From: Symbiodinium sp. CCMP2592
Taxonomy: Eukaryota; Sar; Dinophyceae; Suessiales; Symbiodiniaceae
NCBI GenBank assembly: GCA_905221615.1
Contig: CAJNDT010000510.1
Span: 61,001-125,000 of the forward strand
DNA length: 64,000 bases
Reading direction: 5' to 3'
Part shown: positions 46,760 to 57,899 of the stretch, in pieces
Position numbering within the stretch: the first letter of the stretch is position 1
Layout: the number at the start of each line of letters is the position of its first letter
Made by a program: the position numbers and the translations under genes
Notes under the pieces: generated by a model
Database searches by the model: none
Seen by the model: the letters and a program-made list of their open reading frames with translations, nothing else
What the model was told of the DNA's origin: nothing

Positions 46760-49268
46760 ATGTCAGACGGACTTCGGCTTCCTGACTTCCCTCCCATTCA
46801 ACGTGTGGCGAAGGCTCTCTTAATGTTGCCTCGTCTTTTGTTAATAGTGTCGCTGATGATCATCGCTCTGGACTTGTGCTGCGCAGCTTCGCACTCTCCT
46901 AGATGAATCAGCAGGTTGCGGGATGTTTCACCCGACCCGCGAGGACCTCGGACAGCAGCTGAGCGGTCTTCTCGAAGTCGCTCAGCCCCCAGACCACCGG
47001 AAATTCTGGAGTTTTGGGCTCAAGTGGGGAGGGGCTCCGCGTGCCTTGAGCTGGTTAACCTGTACTTTCCCGAGTGCAGGGCTGACACTTCCCACACGTG
47101 CCTTCGGGCCATGGCTCCTTCTTCTGGAGGCCTTGATTGTGGGTGCTACCTACACTTACGGCGATCTTTGAAGCGAATGCATTGTGCTTTGAGTGATGGT
47201 GCTTCTTTGTTGGGAAAAGAAGTGAATGGGAAAGAAAAGAGCTGCTTCGGCAGCTGGGGCAAAGCGTCTGGCAATGACCGAGATGCGCAACCGTGGGTGG
47301 CTCAGCGCCTGCAAATGCTGAGCGCTTTCATTGTTCGAGCACGTGGTTTTCAGCTTCAGCTGTTCCAGAAGGATTTTGATTTCTTGGCTCAACGTGGTGT
47401 GCCGAGAACTATGGTGTGGAGCGCAGTAGGGGCCTTTGGCTTGTGGTCAGGGGCTTCAGTGGGGGCCAGCTCAGATGGCACCAGTGGGGGCAGCAACTCT
47501 GCTGCCGTGGCAGATCCTTGGCAGTCGGGGATCGGTCTTGCATCTGCCGAGGATGATTCTCAGGTGCAGCTCTCGATGGGTGTTTGTCGAGAGGATGCCC
47601 TTGCTATTGCTGGGGCTAAATGCCCTGCTCAGGGGCTCCCTTTGGCGAGTGAGCTTTGTGTGCATGCTTCTGACACGCAGGCAAGTGCAACATTTGGGCT
47701 TCACATGATTGAGGACACTTTCTCTGAGGAGTTTCTTTACTACGTGCCGCAGGCAAGTGCAGCATTTGGGCTCCACTTGATTGAGGACACTTTCTCTGAG
47801 GAATTTCTTTACTACGCGCCGCAGCAGCAGCTTCTTCCCTCAGCGTCTGGTCTGGACCTTGGTGCTGGGCCATGTGGGACGTCGACTTGCGCTGCTGAGA
47901 ACCCCGTGTGTGACATTCAAGAAATCAACAAGACCCGTGAAAGGGCAAAGAGCCTGAGAGGCCTAGCTAGTGATGATTGTGAGTGTCAAGAAATCAACAA
48001 GACCCGCGAAAGGGCAAAGAGCCTGAGAGGCCTAACTAGTGCCCATTGTGATGGTGAGTGCGAGCCTGACTGTAGGACGAAGAGCCTTTATGGCCGTGTT
48101 CTTAGTGTTCTGTGGGAGCTCAGCGCAATCAAGACCCGCAAAAGGCCAAAGATTGAGACTGAGACCAGGGTTTAGGTCCTCCCCCATAGGGGTACCCGTG
48201 TCTTCTGTTGGGGGCGATGCGCTGCCCCATTGCTGCACTGACCATGGCTCACTTTCTCCCCTAGGGTTTAGGCCTATGCCCCCTTGGGTACCTGATGTCC
48301 AGCCTGCTGCAACAGCTGATCGGGATGATCTTGTGATACCTAATAGAGCGTGCCCCCGGAGCCCAGGTGGTGGGTGTAATCCGGGTTTGGAGTTTTTGCC
48401 AGGAGGAGGTGGGGTCGCTGACCCAGGGCTCCGGGGGCCTTCCCAATACAGGCCGCCGTCGGCGTGCATATCTGTGGGGCGAGGGGACCGTGGTCTCGTC
48501 GAGCAGTCCCAGGACCGTGCTGAGTGTGGTGCTGAACGCCTTCAACAGGGTTTCCCTTCACCCTTTCGGTTTAGATGCCCTCCTGTGCTTTTTGGAGTTC
48601 CCGAGTGCACTTGCAAGCCCTTGACAGGGAGAGATGCTGTGCCGACATGTGTGGTCTTGCCTCAGAGTGAGCCTGTAGCTTCTGATGTGTGTGGCCGGGA
48701 CCCTGCCAGGCTCGTTGCAGTCTCCTCTTGCATGTGTCAGGTTCCACTTGTTGCTGACTTGCAGGGTTCGGATCGGGTTTTTCTTGATACATCTCATGCT
48801 GCCATGGGCCCCTGTCCGAATTGCACCAGCAAAGCTTGTTTCATGCGGGCTGTGGGGAGTCTTTCTGATGGCGCCTGCGCCCAGGTGCCTGCGACGCGCA
48901 GAGCGGGACCGCTGCAAACTCAGAGCGATCTTGACGGTGTGCAACTGCAGGGGCCACTGGGTCAAGACAGGCCGAAAGGTCCGAGTATATCCCGCGTGGC
49001 CCCTGGTGGTTTGATGCCTTGCTGCCTGTGTCACGTGTGCCATGCTGGCATGTATGATCCAAGAAGCCCGCCTGTCTGTGTGCAGTTGCCGGGGTCAGTG
49101 AGTCAAGGTAGGCCGAAAGGTCCGAGTATATCCCATTTGGCCCCGAGCAGCCTGCTTCCAACATGTGTGTGCGAGGTATGCTCTGCTGGCTTGATGCACA
49201 ACTGCAATTGTGGACTGCGACCTGCTGGCGGGCAGCCTCTTCCGAGGGTTTCTGGCCGAGCGCAATAG
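46760..49268 (+). pseudogene. LINE copy 2 ORF1, N-terminal part, disrupted
   Basis: ATG 46760 followed by TGA at about 46903-46905. The conserved frame is open from 46916 to 48175 with the same two peptide duplications as copy 1. A deletion joins 'gagacc' to 'agggtttagg' at about 48166. A second frame covers about 48160-49268 (Cys-rich repeats with GRPKGPSIS) and ends at a TAG (gcaatag, where copy 1 has gcaattg). Confidence 0.6.
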
Positions 49269-49277
49269 CAAGGGTCT

Positions 49278-52200
49278 TTGGGTTCAGGCCGACCGCAAGG
49301 TCCGAGTATATCCCACTTGACCCCTAGCAACCTGATGCCAACCTTTGTGTGTGAGACACAATCTGCGAGTGCACCTGTCCCTCCGAGGATGGGTGGTAAC
49401 GTGCAAGTGCAAGGGATCTTGGGTCAGGATACCAGTGACGTGATTGCCTCTGCCTGTGCAAGCACTCTTGTGACAAAGGACCAGGACTCTGCTGCTGCCT
49501 CGCGCTCCTGCCTGCCTGAGGGCTGCTCGGGCCCCACTGGCCTAAGGTTTGGAGGCGGCAACCCGTTTGAGGGCATGATGGCCAGCATCACGGAACAGCT
49601 TATGCCCATGATCACTGCGCTCATTCAGAAAGCTGTGCAGGAAGCCATTGCAAATGCAATGGGAGGTGCCCCGGCAACCCCTCCCCGTGTTGTGCTGCAG
49701 GAACCGGACCTGGAGCGAGGGCCCAAACGCCATAAGCCTGACCCTAACCCCAGCAACAAGCGAAAAAACCATGAGTCGAGCCGCCATCCTTCGTCTCGTG
49801 AGCCGGGCGAGGGCAAAGCAGCTGGTGGCAGAGGTGGTCAGCCTGGTGCTGCAAAGGGCTCGGCCAAGGGTGCTGCTAAAGGCAGTGCAGAGGCGTCCCC
49901 ACCCAAGTCTGGACCTAAGGGCAAGGGGCAGGGCGACCGGCCTCCTCGTGATGCTGAGGGCTGGACCAAGGTTCAGCGTGCTCCCCCGCAGGGCCCCTTC
50001 CAGCTCCGAAGGCAGGATTGGAGCGCGCAGTTGTTGTCGCAGGATGGCATTGCCAAAGCATTGGACGAACTTAAACCGGGTTCTACTCTGGAAGCTGTCA
50101 TTCTTGTCGAGCCCTCGGCGCTGCCGAGAATTCGCACCATGCTTGCAGGCACCAGCAAATCCCATAAAATCACCCTTGTAACCTTGGACGCAAATGGTCC
50201 TCACAAGGTCCCGGGATGTGTGGGAGATCTCCTCCGTTTTCGACGAGCCTCGATTGCACATTGCAAATCTGACCCTGCTGATGGTGGTGTCCCTTGCTTT
50301 GCGGGGCACAAGGCCAAGGCCGTTAAAGTTGTTCCTGCGTCCACTTCGGTCGTCTACTTTAAGGTGCCTGAGATGTACATGACGCCTGATAAATTCAAGC
50401 ATTGGAAGAACAACCCGAGTCGTGCTGCTTCTTCTTGGGCAAGCTCTCACCAAATCACTTTGAGTGACACGTGGGGTTGGGTCGAGGAGCAGCAGGCTGG
50501 CAAGCAAGGACTGCAGTTGTTTGGCATTGCTCGCCTCCTGGACTCCGAGTTGTCTTCTCTCGTTGCTGTCAGTGGCCGGGATGGAGTTTTTGTTGATGTG
50601 CCGCGCGGCAAGCTTGTCTCCACTGTGCAGTGGCTTGCTGTTACCAAGGGGGAAGCTCCGACTGCGTACCTTGAACGCGGCCTCCGCATGAGTGCTCCTT
50701 ATGGCCTTGCCACCCAGGGCGGACGCATTGGCGCCAGATCGCCTAGGGATCCCTCACAGGCTGTCCCGCGTGTTTGGAATTTCCCTCATGTGCCGGCTAG
50801 CTGGGGACAGAAGGAAGTGCTGCAGGTGCTGGACCAATCCTTCAAGGATGTGGCTTTGATTCAGCATAAGCGCACTGGCGCTGAGTACTTGTATCGCTTC
50901 AGAGCTACGCTTAAACACGGCGATCTTGATCTGGTTCCTTTGAGTGCTATCGTCGAGAGCGAGCCGGGGAAGGACAATGAAATCACGCTGTGGGCCACGG
51001 TTGCACCCTACAAGCCTAAGCAAGCTAAGCAGCGACCTCTGCGATGTGCGCCGACTCCCTGTCTTGCCAAGGAGAAGCCTGCGTTGGAGCCCCAATCCGT
51101 TAAAATTCAGGTCCCCGCTGAACTGGATGATGACGGTAAGGAGGTGTCCCCTGCCAAACATGTTGCGGCTTCGCATCGGCAAATCCCCTCGGGGTGTGAT
51201 CTCATTGAGACTCCGAAAGACGGAGCCTGTTTGTTTCACGCCATAGCGCGTGGCCTCCACTGGCTTTCGGGCCCTAAGAAAACCGAGCACTCCCACAGGG
51301 ACTTGAGGGCGCGCTGTGTCGAGCACTTGCGAAAATATGCCTCGCAATATATAGGGGAATGGGACGGCCACGGGCCGGCTTTACAAAAATTGCGCGAAAA
51401 TGCCGCATCTCCGGAGGACGCCTTTGAGGAATACCTCAAGTTAATTGCTTCGGAATCTGCATACGCCTCTACCATCGAGCTGAAGGCTCTCGGACGCTTA
51501 TTTGATTGCCACATCCTTGTGATCCCACGCGATGGGAATTTTAGTGCGATGTCGTTTCATGCGCAGCAGCGCAAAAGGAGGCTGGTGTTATGGTACACAC
51601 CTCGGCACATCGAGCTTCTTTTGCCCGCTAAGGATGCTAAAGACTACCCTGAGGAGGTTTTTTCCGTTACGAGTGGTGCTGTCGTTGACTTGAGGGCTGG
51701 AGGGGATGATGCTTCCCAGTGCTCTGGTACTGTTTGGACTGCTTGCGCCCGATCAAACCGATCCAAGGCCAGCCGATCATCTTCTGTGAAGGCGGGCACT
51801 GTGTGGACTGCCACCAACGCGTCGAGCAGAAAGGCCGCTACGCAATCCCGGCATGTTGCTTCAGTTCCGAGTTCGCAAAGGGGCGATTGTTTTGCTGTCC
51901 CCCGGTCTGGTTCCAGTTCTCTTAAGCGCGCTCGCGGTGCTGCTGCGACGGTCTGGTCCCGAGCCGTCTCTTCTGGTGCTTCCGTGCATTCTCAAATGCC
52001 TGCCTTGCCGGAGTGGGACGATGATGATGCCCCGCAACCTGAGCGGTTGCATCATGCCAGCCGGGCCCTGCCTCAGTCTGCCCTTGTGATGGCCCGTCGT
52101 AATCGCGGCCGTGCCTTCCCTGATGGAGTTGCCAAATGCAGGCTTTGCCCCTTTCGCCGCAAGTGTGCTGATCCTGTGAAGGCCTATGCGGCCTATCAGC

Positions 52201-52865
52201 GGCACTTCTTGGATTCGCATCCGGGGGAGAAGCTTGGGCTCGCTCCTGCCCGCCAGGCTTCCTGTGTTCGTGACCTCGCTGATGGCGAGGAGGCGTACTG
52301 GAGATGTAAACGGTGCCAGGCAGGCATCTCGACTGCTGATGCGGCCCGCTTTGGCAAGGACTCTTTGTGGCGCTTTCGCCGGGAGCATAAAACAAAGGCC
52401 CACCCGCGCGTCTCTTGGGCTGTGTGGAACAAGGAAGCGAAATCACACTCGGCCACCAAATGGGCCTCAAAGATCAGTGTCACTCGCAACAATGCCCAGA
52501 AGGCTAAGCTCCTGCCGGTGCTGCGCGAGCTGGAGGCTCAGGACTTTTATGCCTTCGGGTGGCCGCGCCAGGCCGGGAAGGACACCAATACTGTTGATAA
52601 GTATCCCTTGCGCATATGCCCGGCTTGGGTGTGCCGCAAATGCCGAGCGCCGTGCCCCTCTGCAGAGATCGCTAGGAAGCATCGTTCGGTCAAGGGACAG
52701 TGCCCTTCTCGCACTGCTAAGGCGAGGGCGTGGATTCGGTTGCGCTCCCTTGCTGCCAATAAGAAGCTTCATGATGCTGCTCCTGCCTCTGTTCGCAAAG
52801 AGCAAGGCGAGCTCGCCTTCGCTGCTGCTGAAAAGGCCTTGCGAGCCCCCATGTCGTCGGTGTGA
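49278..52865 (+). CDS. LINE copy 2 ORF1, main part with OTU-like protease
   Basis: 1195 codons from ATG 49278, in the conserved ORF1 frame. Same domain order as copy 1: last GRPQGPSIS repeat, basic stretch, unknown globular region, OTU signature DGACLFHAIA ... RHIELL (about 51223-51612), zinc-finger-like clusters, ending SSV-TGA. It retains the 75-bp segment (near 51841) that copy 1 lacks. The ATG is an internal Met made the first codon only by the upstream stop. Confidence 0.72.
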   Translation: MGSGRPQGPSISHLTPSNLMPTFVCETQSASAPVPPRMGGNVQVQGILGQDTSDVIASACASTLVTKDQDSAAASRSCLPEGCSGPTGLRFGGGNPFEGMMASITEQLMPMITALIQKAVQEAIANAMGGAPATPPRVVLQEPDLERGPKRHKPDPNPSNKRKNHESSRHPSSREPGEGKAAGGRGGQPGAAKGSAKGAAKGSAEASPPKSGPKGKGQGDRPPRDAEGWTKVQRAPPQGPFQLRRQDWSAQLLSQDGIAKALDELKPGSTLEAVILVEPSALPRIRTMLAGTSKSHKITLVTLDANGPHKVPGCVGDLLRFRRASIAHCKSDPADGGVPCFAGHKAKAVKVVPASTSVVYFKVPEMYMTPDKFKHWKNNPSRAASSWASSHQITLSDTWGWVEEQQAGKQGLQLFGIARLLDSELSSLVAVSGRDGVFVDVPRGKLVSTVQWLAVTKGEAPTAYLERGLRMSAPYGLATQGGRIGARSPRDPSQAVPRVWNFPHVPASWGQKEVLQVLDQSFKDVALIQHKRTGAEYLYRFRATLKHGDLDLVPLSAIVESEPGKDNEITLWATVAPYKPKQAKQRPLRCAPTPCLAKEKPALEPQSVKIQVPAELDDDGKEVSPAKHVAASHRQIPSGCDLIETPKDGACLFHAIARGLHWLSGPKKTEHSHRDLRARCVEHLRKYASQYIGEWDGHGPALQKLRENAASPEDAFEEYLKLIASESAYASTIELKALGRLFDCHILVIPRDGNFSAMSFHAQQRKRRLVLWYTPRHIELLLPAKDAKDYPEEVFSVTSGAVVDLRAGGDDASQCSGTVWTACARSNRSKASRSSSVKAGTVWTATNASSRKAATQSRHVASVPSSQRGDCFAVPRSGSSSLKRARGAAATVWSRAVSSGASVHSQMPALPEWDDDDAPQPERLHHASRALPQSALVMARRNRGRAFPDGVAKCRLCPFRRKCADPVKAYAAYQRHFLDSHPGEKLGLAPARQASCVRDLADGEEAYWRCKRCQAGISTADAARFGKDSLWRFRREHKTKAHPRVSWAVWNKEAKSHSATKWASKISVTRNNAQKAKLLPVLRELEAQDFYAFGWPRQAGKDTNTVDKYPLRICPAWVCRKCRAPCPSAEIARKHRSVKGQCPSRTAKARAWIRLRSLAANKKLHDAAPASVRKEQGELAFAAAEKALRAPMSSV

Positions 52866-55800
52866 TTCGAATTTCGTGCTTGAATGTTCACCGGCGTGGC
52901 ACGTCGACGGTGGGGCTGCTCGATGCTCTGCTTCGGCAAGGCCCCCCACAGATTATGGCGTTGTCCGAGGTCAATGTTCCTGAAACGGCTGGCATCGGCT
53001 ATCGCAACCAGTGGAAAGCGCATGGCCGGCATGTTGCTCTGAGCGCTCCTGAGGATCTCGGCAGCCGGGTTGCTTTGGTCAGCGATTTTCCTTTTCGGCA
53101 CGTCCAGTTGTGTAAGGGTCCTGCTTCCACCAGGCACGTGGCGGGGCTCTTTAATTTGCGATCCCTCCCTGAGGATGATTCTTCGCTCCCTGCGAGCTCC
53201 CGGAGTGCCACTGATGAAACCATCCTGGTGGTGGCCTTTTATGGCCAGGCCGGCAACGAGCCAGTTGCCCAGACACAAGTGGATGAGGTTTTGGCGTGTG
53301 CGGTTACCTCGGGTTATAGGTTTGTGGTTTTGGGCGACTACAACCTTGAGCCTTCCCAAGGCCGCTTAGGATCGCTAATTTCGCAAGGCATCGTGCTTGC
53401 TGGTGATGAATGTGCGCGTGGCCGGCCCCTTCCTGCCACGGGCCCGGTCAATGCCCAAGGAGTGCGCTCTCGTCGCATTGACTTTGCTGTTAATCATCGT
53501 GACTTGCCTGCGGTTTCTGTGGATCACTTTACGCGCGATTTTTCGGACCACTTGGGGGTGCACTACTCGTATGCCCTCGATGCTCCTTGCCCCTTGGTAG
53601 GGCCCAAGCGATGTAAGCCTCGTGATGATCTCCAGTCTTCTGACTTGGAGTCCAGATGTGCTCAAATTGATGCTGGGCCTTTTGCGAGCGCCTTGGAACA
53701 GAATGATTTGGACGGGGCTTGGCGCTTCTTGTCGGACACCGCTGAGCTTCTGCTGTGTGAGCCGTGCTCTGCAGAGTGCGTTCCTCGTGCGTCTTCCTGG
53801 GAGCCTGTCGCCCACAGCGCCGCGGGACGGGCTGGCAAGCAGCTTGTGAAGTCGGAGAGCCTGCGCCTTTTGCTGCGACTCCGTGCGAGGCTTCAGGTTC
53901 TTTCCCACCGGACGAACGATGCTTTGCTGGTGGCGCGTATCAGGCGCTCACTCCGGTCCACGCGCTTGAAGGTGCCCAGCCTGCCTTATGCCCGTGATGG
54001 CGATGAGCTCTCTCTTCTTCCACATGTTGCACAGCTCATCGAGACTTTCACGCAGCAGGAGGAGGAGGCAAGAAAGCAAATGTGGCGCACCAGGACGCGT
54101 GCTGACCTGCCTCGTGCCCGGTCTTTTGTCAAGCGGCGCGCTGATGAGCAACTTGCTTGGGAGCGTCAGCTTCCGGATGTTGCCAGTCCGGGCGACCCTG
54201 CACATCCGGCGGTCGCGGTTGCAGCTGTGGCGAAGGACCTGCGTGCGAAGCTCTGTCCCGCGTCCTTTCGGGCGGTTGACATGCAAGCCATGCGTGACCT
54301 GTTGCGGCCCTTGCCGCGCCCCGCAAGCTTGGAGGTCGTGCCTAACATCACGCCGGAGGCTCTCCGACGATCAATGCAGTCCATGCGGCACCGTGCTGCT
54401 GGGCCGGATGCGTGGAAACCTGGGCTGCTTTGTTCCATGCCTGATCTTTGGTGGGTGTGGACCTCCCAGCTGTGGAATCGGTGCCTTGCTTGTTGTGACG
54501 TCCCCGCCCAGTGGGCGCAGGCACGTGTGGTGATGATTAAGAAAATCAAGGGGGGCTTCAGGCCGTTAACCGTCTCTCAAGCTGTCTGGCGTGCGGGAGC
54601 AAGGATTTTGAATGCCCAACTTTCCGACTGGATAGGTTCTTGGAGGTCTCCGTCGGATGCCGGTGGCATCCCGGGCACGTCGGTGTCGGGTGCCCTGCTT
54701 CAGCTGAATGCTGCAATGCGCGGTGGCGCTAATGTTGCGGTACAACAGGACATTGCGGGTTTCTTTGATGCCATCCAGTTTGAAGCCCTTGAGGTCCTCC
54801 TTTCTCATCTGAAAGCGCCGCCTTTTCTTTGGCCACTGCTGAAGGCCTTTTACACGCGAGCTTCGCGCATCGTCCAATTTGATGGTGCATACAGTGATGC
54901 CTGGTTTAAGCCCCGCTTGGGTATAGCTCAGGGTTGTCCCTTAAGTCCCACCCTTGCTGCCGCATTTAGCCACCTTTGGACCTTGGCTGTGTTGAGGCAA
55001 GGGGTTTCAGGCCTGGTCTACTTGGACGACCGTTCCTTCTGGACTTTCTCTGCGGATCTTGGCGACCTGGAGCATGCGATTCGGCGCTCCGACCGATTCG
55101 ATGCCACTTGTGGTCTTGAAATATCCCTGCCAAAGTGTGCGATCGTGGCGCCAGAGGGTCATGTCGAGGCTCCTGCTCTGGCTGCCCGATTAAACTATCA
55201 GTTTTCGCAAACCCTTGAAGTTTTAGGTGTCACTGTTTCCTTTAATGATGAATGGGGCTTGCTGAAATTTTCCTTGAGAAAAGCTTTGCTGCGCATGGAC
55301 CTTTTGCGCTGGGTGACCGCTTGCAGTCGACTGCGGGCCCTCATGCTGAAATCGCTTGTTTACCCGTGTTTGGTGTGGGCCGCTGCCTACGCTACGCCGC
55401 TGGCAGGCGAGATGAAGCAAGTTAGAGATGCTGCGATTCGAGTTTTTGACTGTCAATTTTCCTTTGAAGCCCCGCGTGTCCTGATCTTCGAACATGTGGG
55501 GTGGATGCTGGAGCCACAGTGTGCTGCTGACTCTGCTGTGCTCCGCGAGGCCTGGCGCCTCCTCTGCAAGCCTCCGGCCTTTGCTCTGGAGCAGCCGCGT
55601 GACGCCCGGGGCCAGCGCTGGGATCAGCTGTTGCCTGCTGCGCCTGGCCTCCTTCGCAAATTGGGGTGGAGCGTGGTTGAACGCCCTGACGGCTTCTTCT
55701 TCGCCTGCCGCGATGGCGATGACTTAGGGATCTCTCGTGAGGTGCAGGTCGGATGGGAGAGCTTCGCTGAGGTTAAGGGCTGGCTGTTTGACCACTACCG

Positions 55801-56161
55801 GCACCTTTACATGCAGAGATGCCAGGGCGTCTGGCGGAGCTTTCATAGGCCGGACCCGAGCCTTGCACGCGGCCTGGATCTTGCGCCTCCGTTGCGGGAT
55901 GCGCGCTTCAGCTTTCGTGGGCACCGTGTTGCCATGCATGAGGCGACCACCCCTTATATGAGACGGGCCGCTGCTGTCACGGGAGGCTCGTGCTGGTTCT
56001 TTACGGCCGGGCAGGGTTTGAACGAGCAGCACAGGCGCATGCAGTGCCTCTGCGGCGCGACTGCTCCGTCGCTTGCGAGTGCACCAAGGCGCTCCGGCAG
56101 GACCACCCCCCTCCGACGACGCGAGCGGAGGAACGCATGTTTGCGAAGTCGACTCCCTTGA
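52862..56161 (+). CDS. LINE copy 2 ORF2: APE endonuclease and reverse transcriptase (best copy)
   Basis: 1099 codons, frame open from GTG 52862 overlapping the ORF1 TGA. Endonuclease: ISCLNVHRRG, IMALSEVNV, VVLGDYNLEP (Asp/Asn), RRIDFAVNH, FSDHLGVHYS (Asp-His). Linker helices follow, then RT: AVQQDIAGFFDAIQFE, GIAQGCPLSPTLAAAF, VYLDDRSFWTF, LEISLPKCAIV, LEVLGVTV. The Cys cluster CLCGATAPS is reached, then about 19 missing bases shift the frame and it stops at 56161. Nicking plus target-primed reverse transcription is the family mechanism; the endonuclease-RT-RNase H order places it near I/R1-type LINEs. There is no early ATG, so reinitiation or frameshifting from ORF1 is likely. Confidence 0.85.
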   Translation: MIRISCLNVHRRGTSTVGLLDALLRQGPPQIMALSEVNVPETAGIGYRNQWKAHGRHVALSAPEDLGSRVALVSDFPFRHVQLCKGPASTRHVAGLFNLRSLPEDDSSLPASSRSATDETILVVAFYGQAGNEPVAQTQVDEVLACAVTSGYRFVVLGDYNLEPSQGRLGSLISQGIVLAGDECARGRPLPATGPVNAQGVRSRRIDFAVNHRDLPAVSVDHFTRDFSDHLGVHYSYALDAPCPLVGPKRCKPRDDLQSSDLESRCAQIDAGPFASALEQNDLDGAWRFLSDTAELLLCEPCSAECVPRASSWEPVAHSAAGRAGKQLVKSESLRLLLRLRARLQVLSHRTNDALLVARIRRSLRSTRLKVPSLPYARDGDELSLLPHVAQLIETFTQQEEEARKQMWRTRTRADLPRARSFVKRRADEQLAWERQLPDVASPGDPAHPAVAVAAVAKDLRAKLCPASFRAVDMQAMRDLLRPLPRPASLEVVPNITPEALRRSMQSMRHRAAGPDAWKPGLLCSMPDLWWVWTSQLWNRCLACCDVPAQWAQARVVMIKKIKGGFRPLTVSQAVWRAGARILNAQLSDWIGSWRSPSDAGGIPGTSVSGALLQLNAAMRGGANVAVQQDIAGFFDAIQFEALEVLLSHLKAPPFLWPLLKAFYTRASRIVQFDGAYSDAWFKPRLGIAQGCPLSPTLAAAFSHLWTLAVLRQGVSGLVYLDDRSFWTFSADLGDLEHAIRRSDRFDATCGLEISLPKCAIVAPEGHVEAPALAARLNYQFSQTLEVLGVTVSFNDEWGLLKFSLRKALLRMDLLRWVTACSRLRALMLKSLVYPCLVWAAAYATPLAGEMKQVRDAAIRVFDCQFSFEAPRVLIFEHVGWMLEPQCAADSAVLREAWRLLCKPPAFALEQPRDARGQRWDQLLPAAPGLLRKLGWSVVERPDGFFFACRDGDDLGISREVQVGWESFAEVKGWLFDHYRHLYMQRCQGVWRSFHRPDPSLARGLDLAPPLRDARFSFRGHRVAMHEATTPYMRRAAAVTGGSCWFFTAGQGLNEQHRRMQCLCGATAPSLASAPRRSGRTTPLRRRERRNACLRSRLP

Positions 56162-56871
56162 AACCTCCGGCGCCTGCCTCCTCTGACTGTGGGGCTTTTC
56201 GGGCGGACTTAGATGCTGCTTTCCGTGCTGCACTCGGCTCGGGCAGGAGCAGGCTTTATGCGGCTACTGATGGCTCCAGCCATCTATCTGTCGGTGCTTA
56301 TGCGGTGGTGATCGGTGATCCGTCTTGTGTCTATGCCATGGGCACTGGGGCCGAGGATCAATCCCCGTATCGGCAAGAAGTTCTGGCCCTCCACGCGGCC
56401 TTTGCTTCGGTCCACCGGGTGTGGAGTGAGGGCTGCGTGCCGTGCCTCTTTATCTTGACCGACTGCAAAGCTGCCCTCACGGCCATCTCGGGTCAAGGTG
56501 ATGATCCATTCACGTTGGGTCTCTTGCTGAGGGACGTGCGCCGTCTCTGGAAGGAGCTGGAGAGGCGGGGCTGTGCTATCTCCTTGATTTGGGTGCCGTC
56601 ACATAATAAGCACCCCCGCTGGAGGCCTTCGCCGGATCATGATGCGGATGTGCTCCGCGCCTTTAACCATGCTGCAGATCAGGCGGCGGGCAACTGCATG
56701 CAAAACAGGCTCATGGGCTCTCTAAGGGAGCGATGGCATCAGCAGTGTGATCAGGCTCGGGATTGGGAGCTTGCCACCATCCGGATCGCGGCAGCTGCTG
56801 CCGAGAAGCTGGATAAACATGTGAAAAGCGTTCCTCTCGATGATGCTGAGCCGGAAGGGGCCAGGCCCTGA
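56078..56871 (+). pseudogene. LINE copy 2 RNase H, out of frame with its RT
   Basis: Same RNase H motifs as copy 1 (YAATDGSS, QEVLALHAAF, FILTDCKAAL, VPSHNKHPRW), ending TGA 56869-56871. It is separated from the RT by the small deletion near 56075, which also removed part of the HVTW segment of the zinc cluster. Confidence 0.75.
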
Positions 56872-57723
56872 CCATTTTGGCTGCACCTGGATGATCTTGG
56901 ACCACACATCTTGGGCCTCTCATTCCTTGATTTGCCCTTGACGATGCCTTCGCCTCCCCTTAGGGTTTCCTTGGGTTTAGGCCCTTCTCCCCTAGGGGTA
57001 CCCGTGTGCATCTTGCGTGAGCTCAGGCCTTCTGCTGCGCGCGGCTTTGCTTCTTTGTGTGGCGATGCTGCTGCTGGCGGAATTCTCTGCGAGCTCGCAC
57101 TCTTTCACGTTTTCGGCGGAATGCTTTATCACTTCCTGCCTGCTCCTCTTTGGGTTTGTTCGGGTTTAGGCCCCACCTTCTCCCTAGAGGCATCCGTGTA
57201 CGCCTTACGTTAACCATAATCTGTTTGAGCGAGGATTCGCTTTGCTGCGTGTCGCTGCTGCTGTGGCGGGGGTTTTCCCTTCCTGGCTTTCCGTGACTCT
57301 GCGCTCTCCTTGCTCCCCCTTTTTGGGTTTCTTTGGGTTTAGGCTCCCCTTAGGGCTTCCCGTGTGCTCCTGGAGTGTGCTCAGAGCCTCTGCTGAGCGC
57401 GGCTCTGCCTGCGTGAGTGGGTGATGCTGCTGCTGACGGGCTTTGCTGGTCCCAGGACTTTTCTCATGACCAATGCTTGATCTGTGGGGCTGTGGCCCAT
57501 CCGTGTGCGCCTGGTGTGAACTTGCTCTACTCCTAGCGCGGCTAGCTCGACTGTGTTTGGCGCTGCTGCTGCTGGTGTGGGCTGCTGGTTCACGCTACTT
57601 CCTCTTCTTCGTCAACTACAAGGGCGGCTGCTGGCGGCTGCGACTGGCGAGGTCCTCTGAGCTCCCCTGACGACGCCTTCTGAGTTGATGTGAGAGCCTC
57701 CCGCGAGCTTCTTTTGCCTTGCT
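56872..57723 (+). other. LINE copy 2 3' non-coding region
   Basis: Begins CCATTTTGGCT (56872-56882); carries GGGTTTAGG modules near 56972, 57164 and 57335. No gene seen. Confidence 0.6.
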
Positions 57724-57869
57724 CAGACCTGTAGCCTTGCTGCTCTGTGCAGGGGACCTGACTCGTTGCTTTGATGCTCAGGTCGTTTTGAGTTTTTCTT
57801 CTTTCCGAACCGTAGCTGTGCTGCTCGGAATGTTTCCGGATGTGATTGCGTTGCTAATCTGATACATCC
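57724..57869 (+). ncRNA. Serial hairpins at LINE unit junction 2/3
   Basis: Same four hairpins as at 46584-46729: H1 57724, H2 57755-57784, H3 57803-57830, H4 57838-57869. In H4 one loop base differs (cgttgct against cgtagct) while the stem is intact. Confidence 0.5.
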
Positions 57870-57899
57870 AATTCGTTACTTTTCACAAGAGGAGGTTTC

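Larger units (their letters stand above)
46760..57899 (+). mobile_element. LINE copy 2 (near complete, inactivated)
   Basis: Period to copy 3 is 11140 bp. Own lesions: TGA at about 46903 in ORF1 (tgt in copy 3), a deletion of about 340 bp near 48166, a stop near 49266, and a deletion of about 19 bp near 56075 in ORF2. The large ORF1 and ORF2 bodies are otherwise open. Confidence 0.85.
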
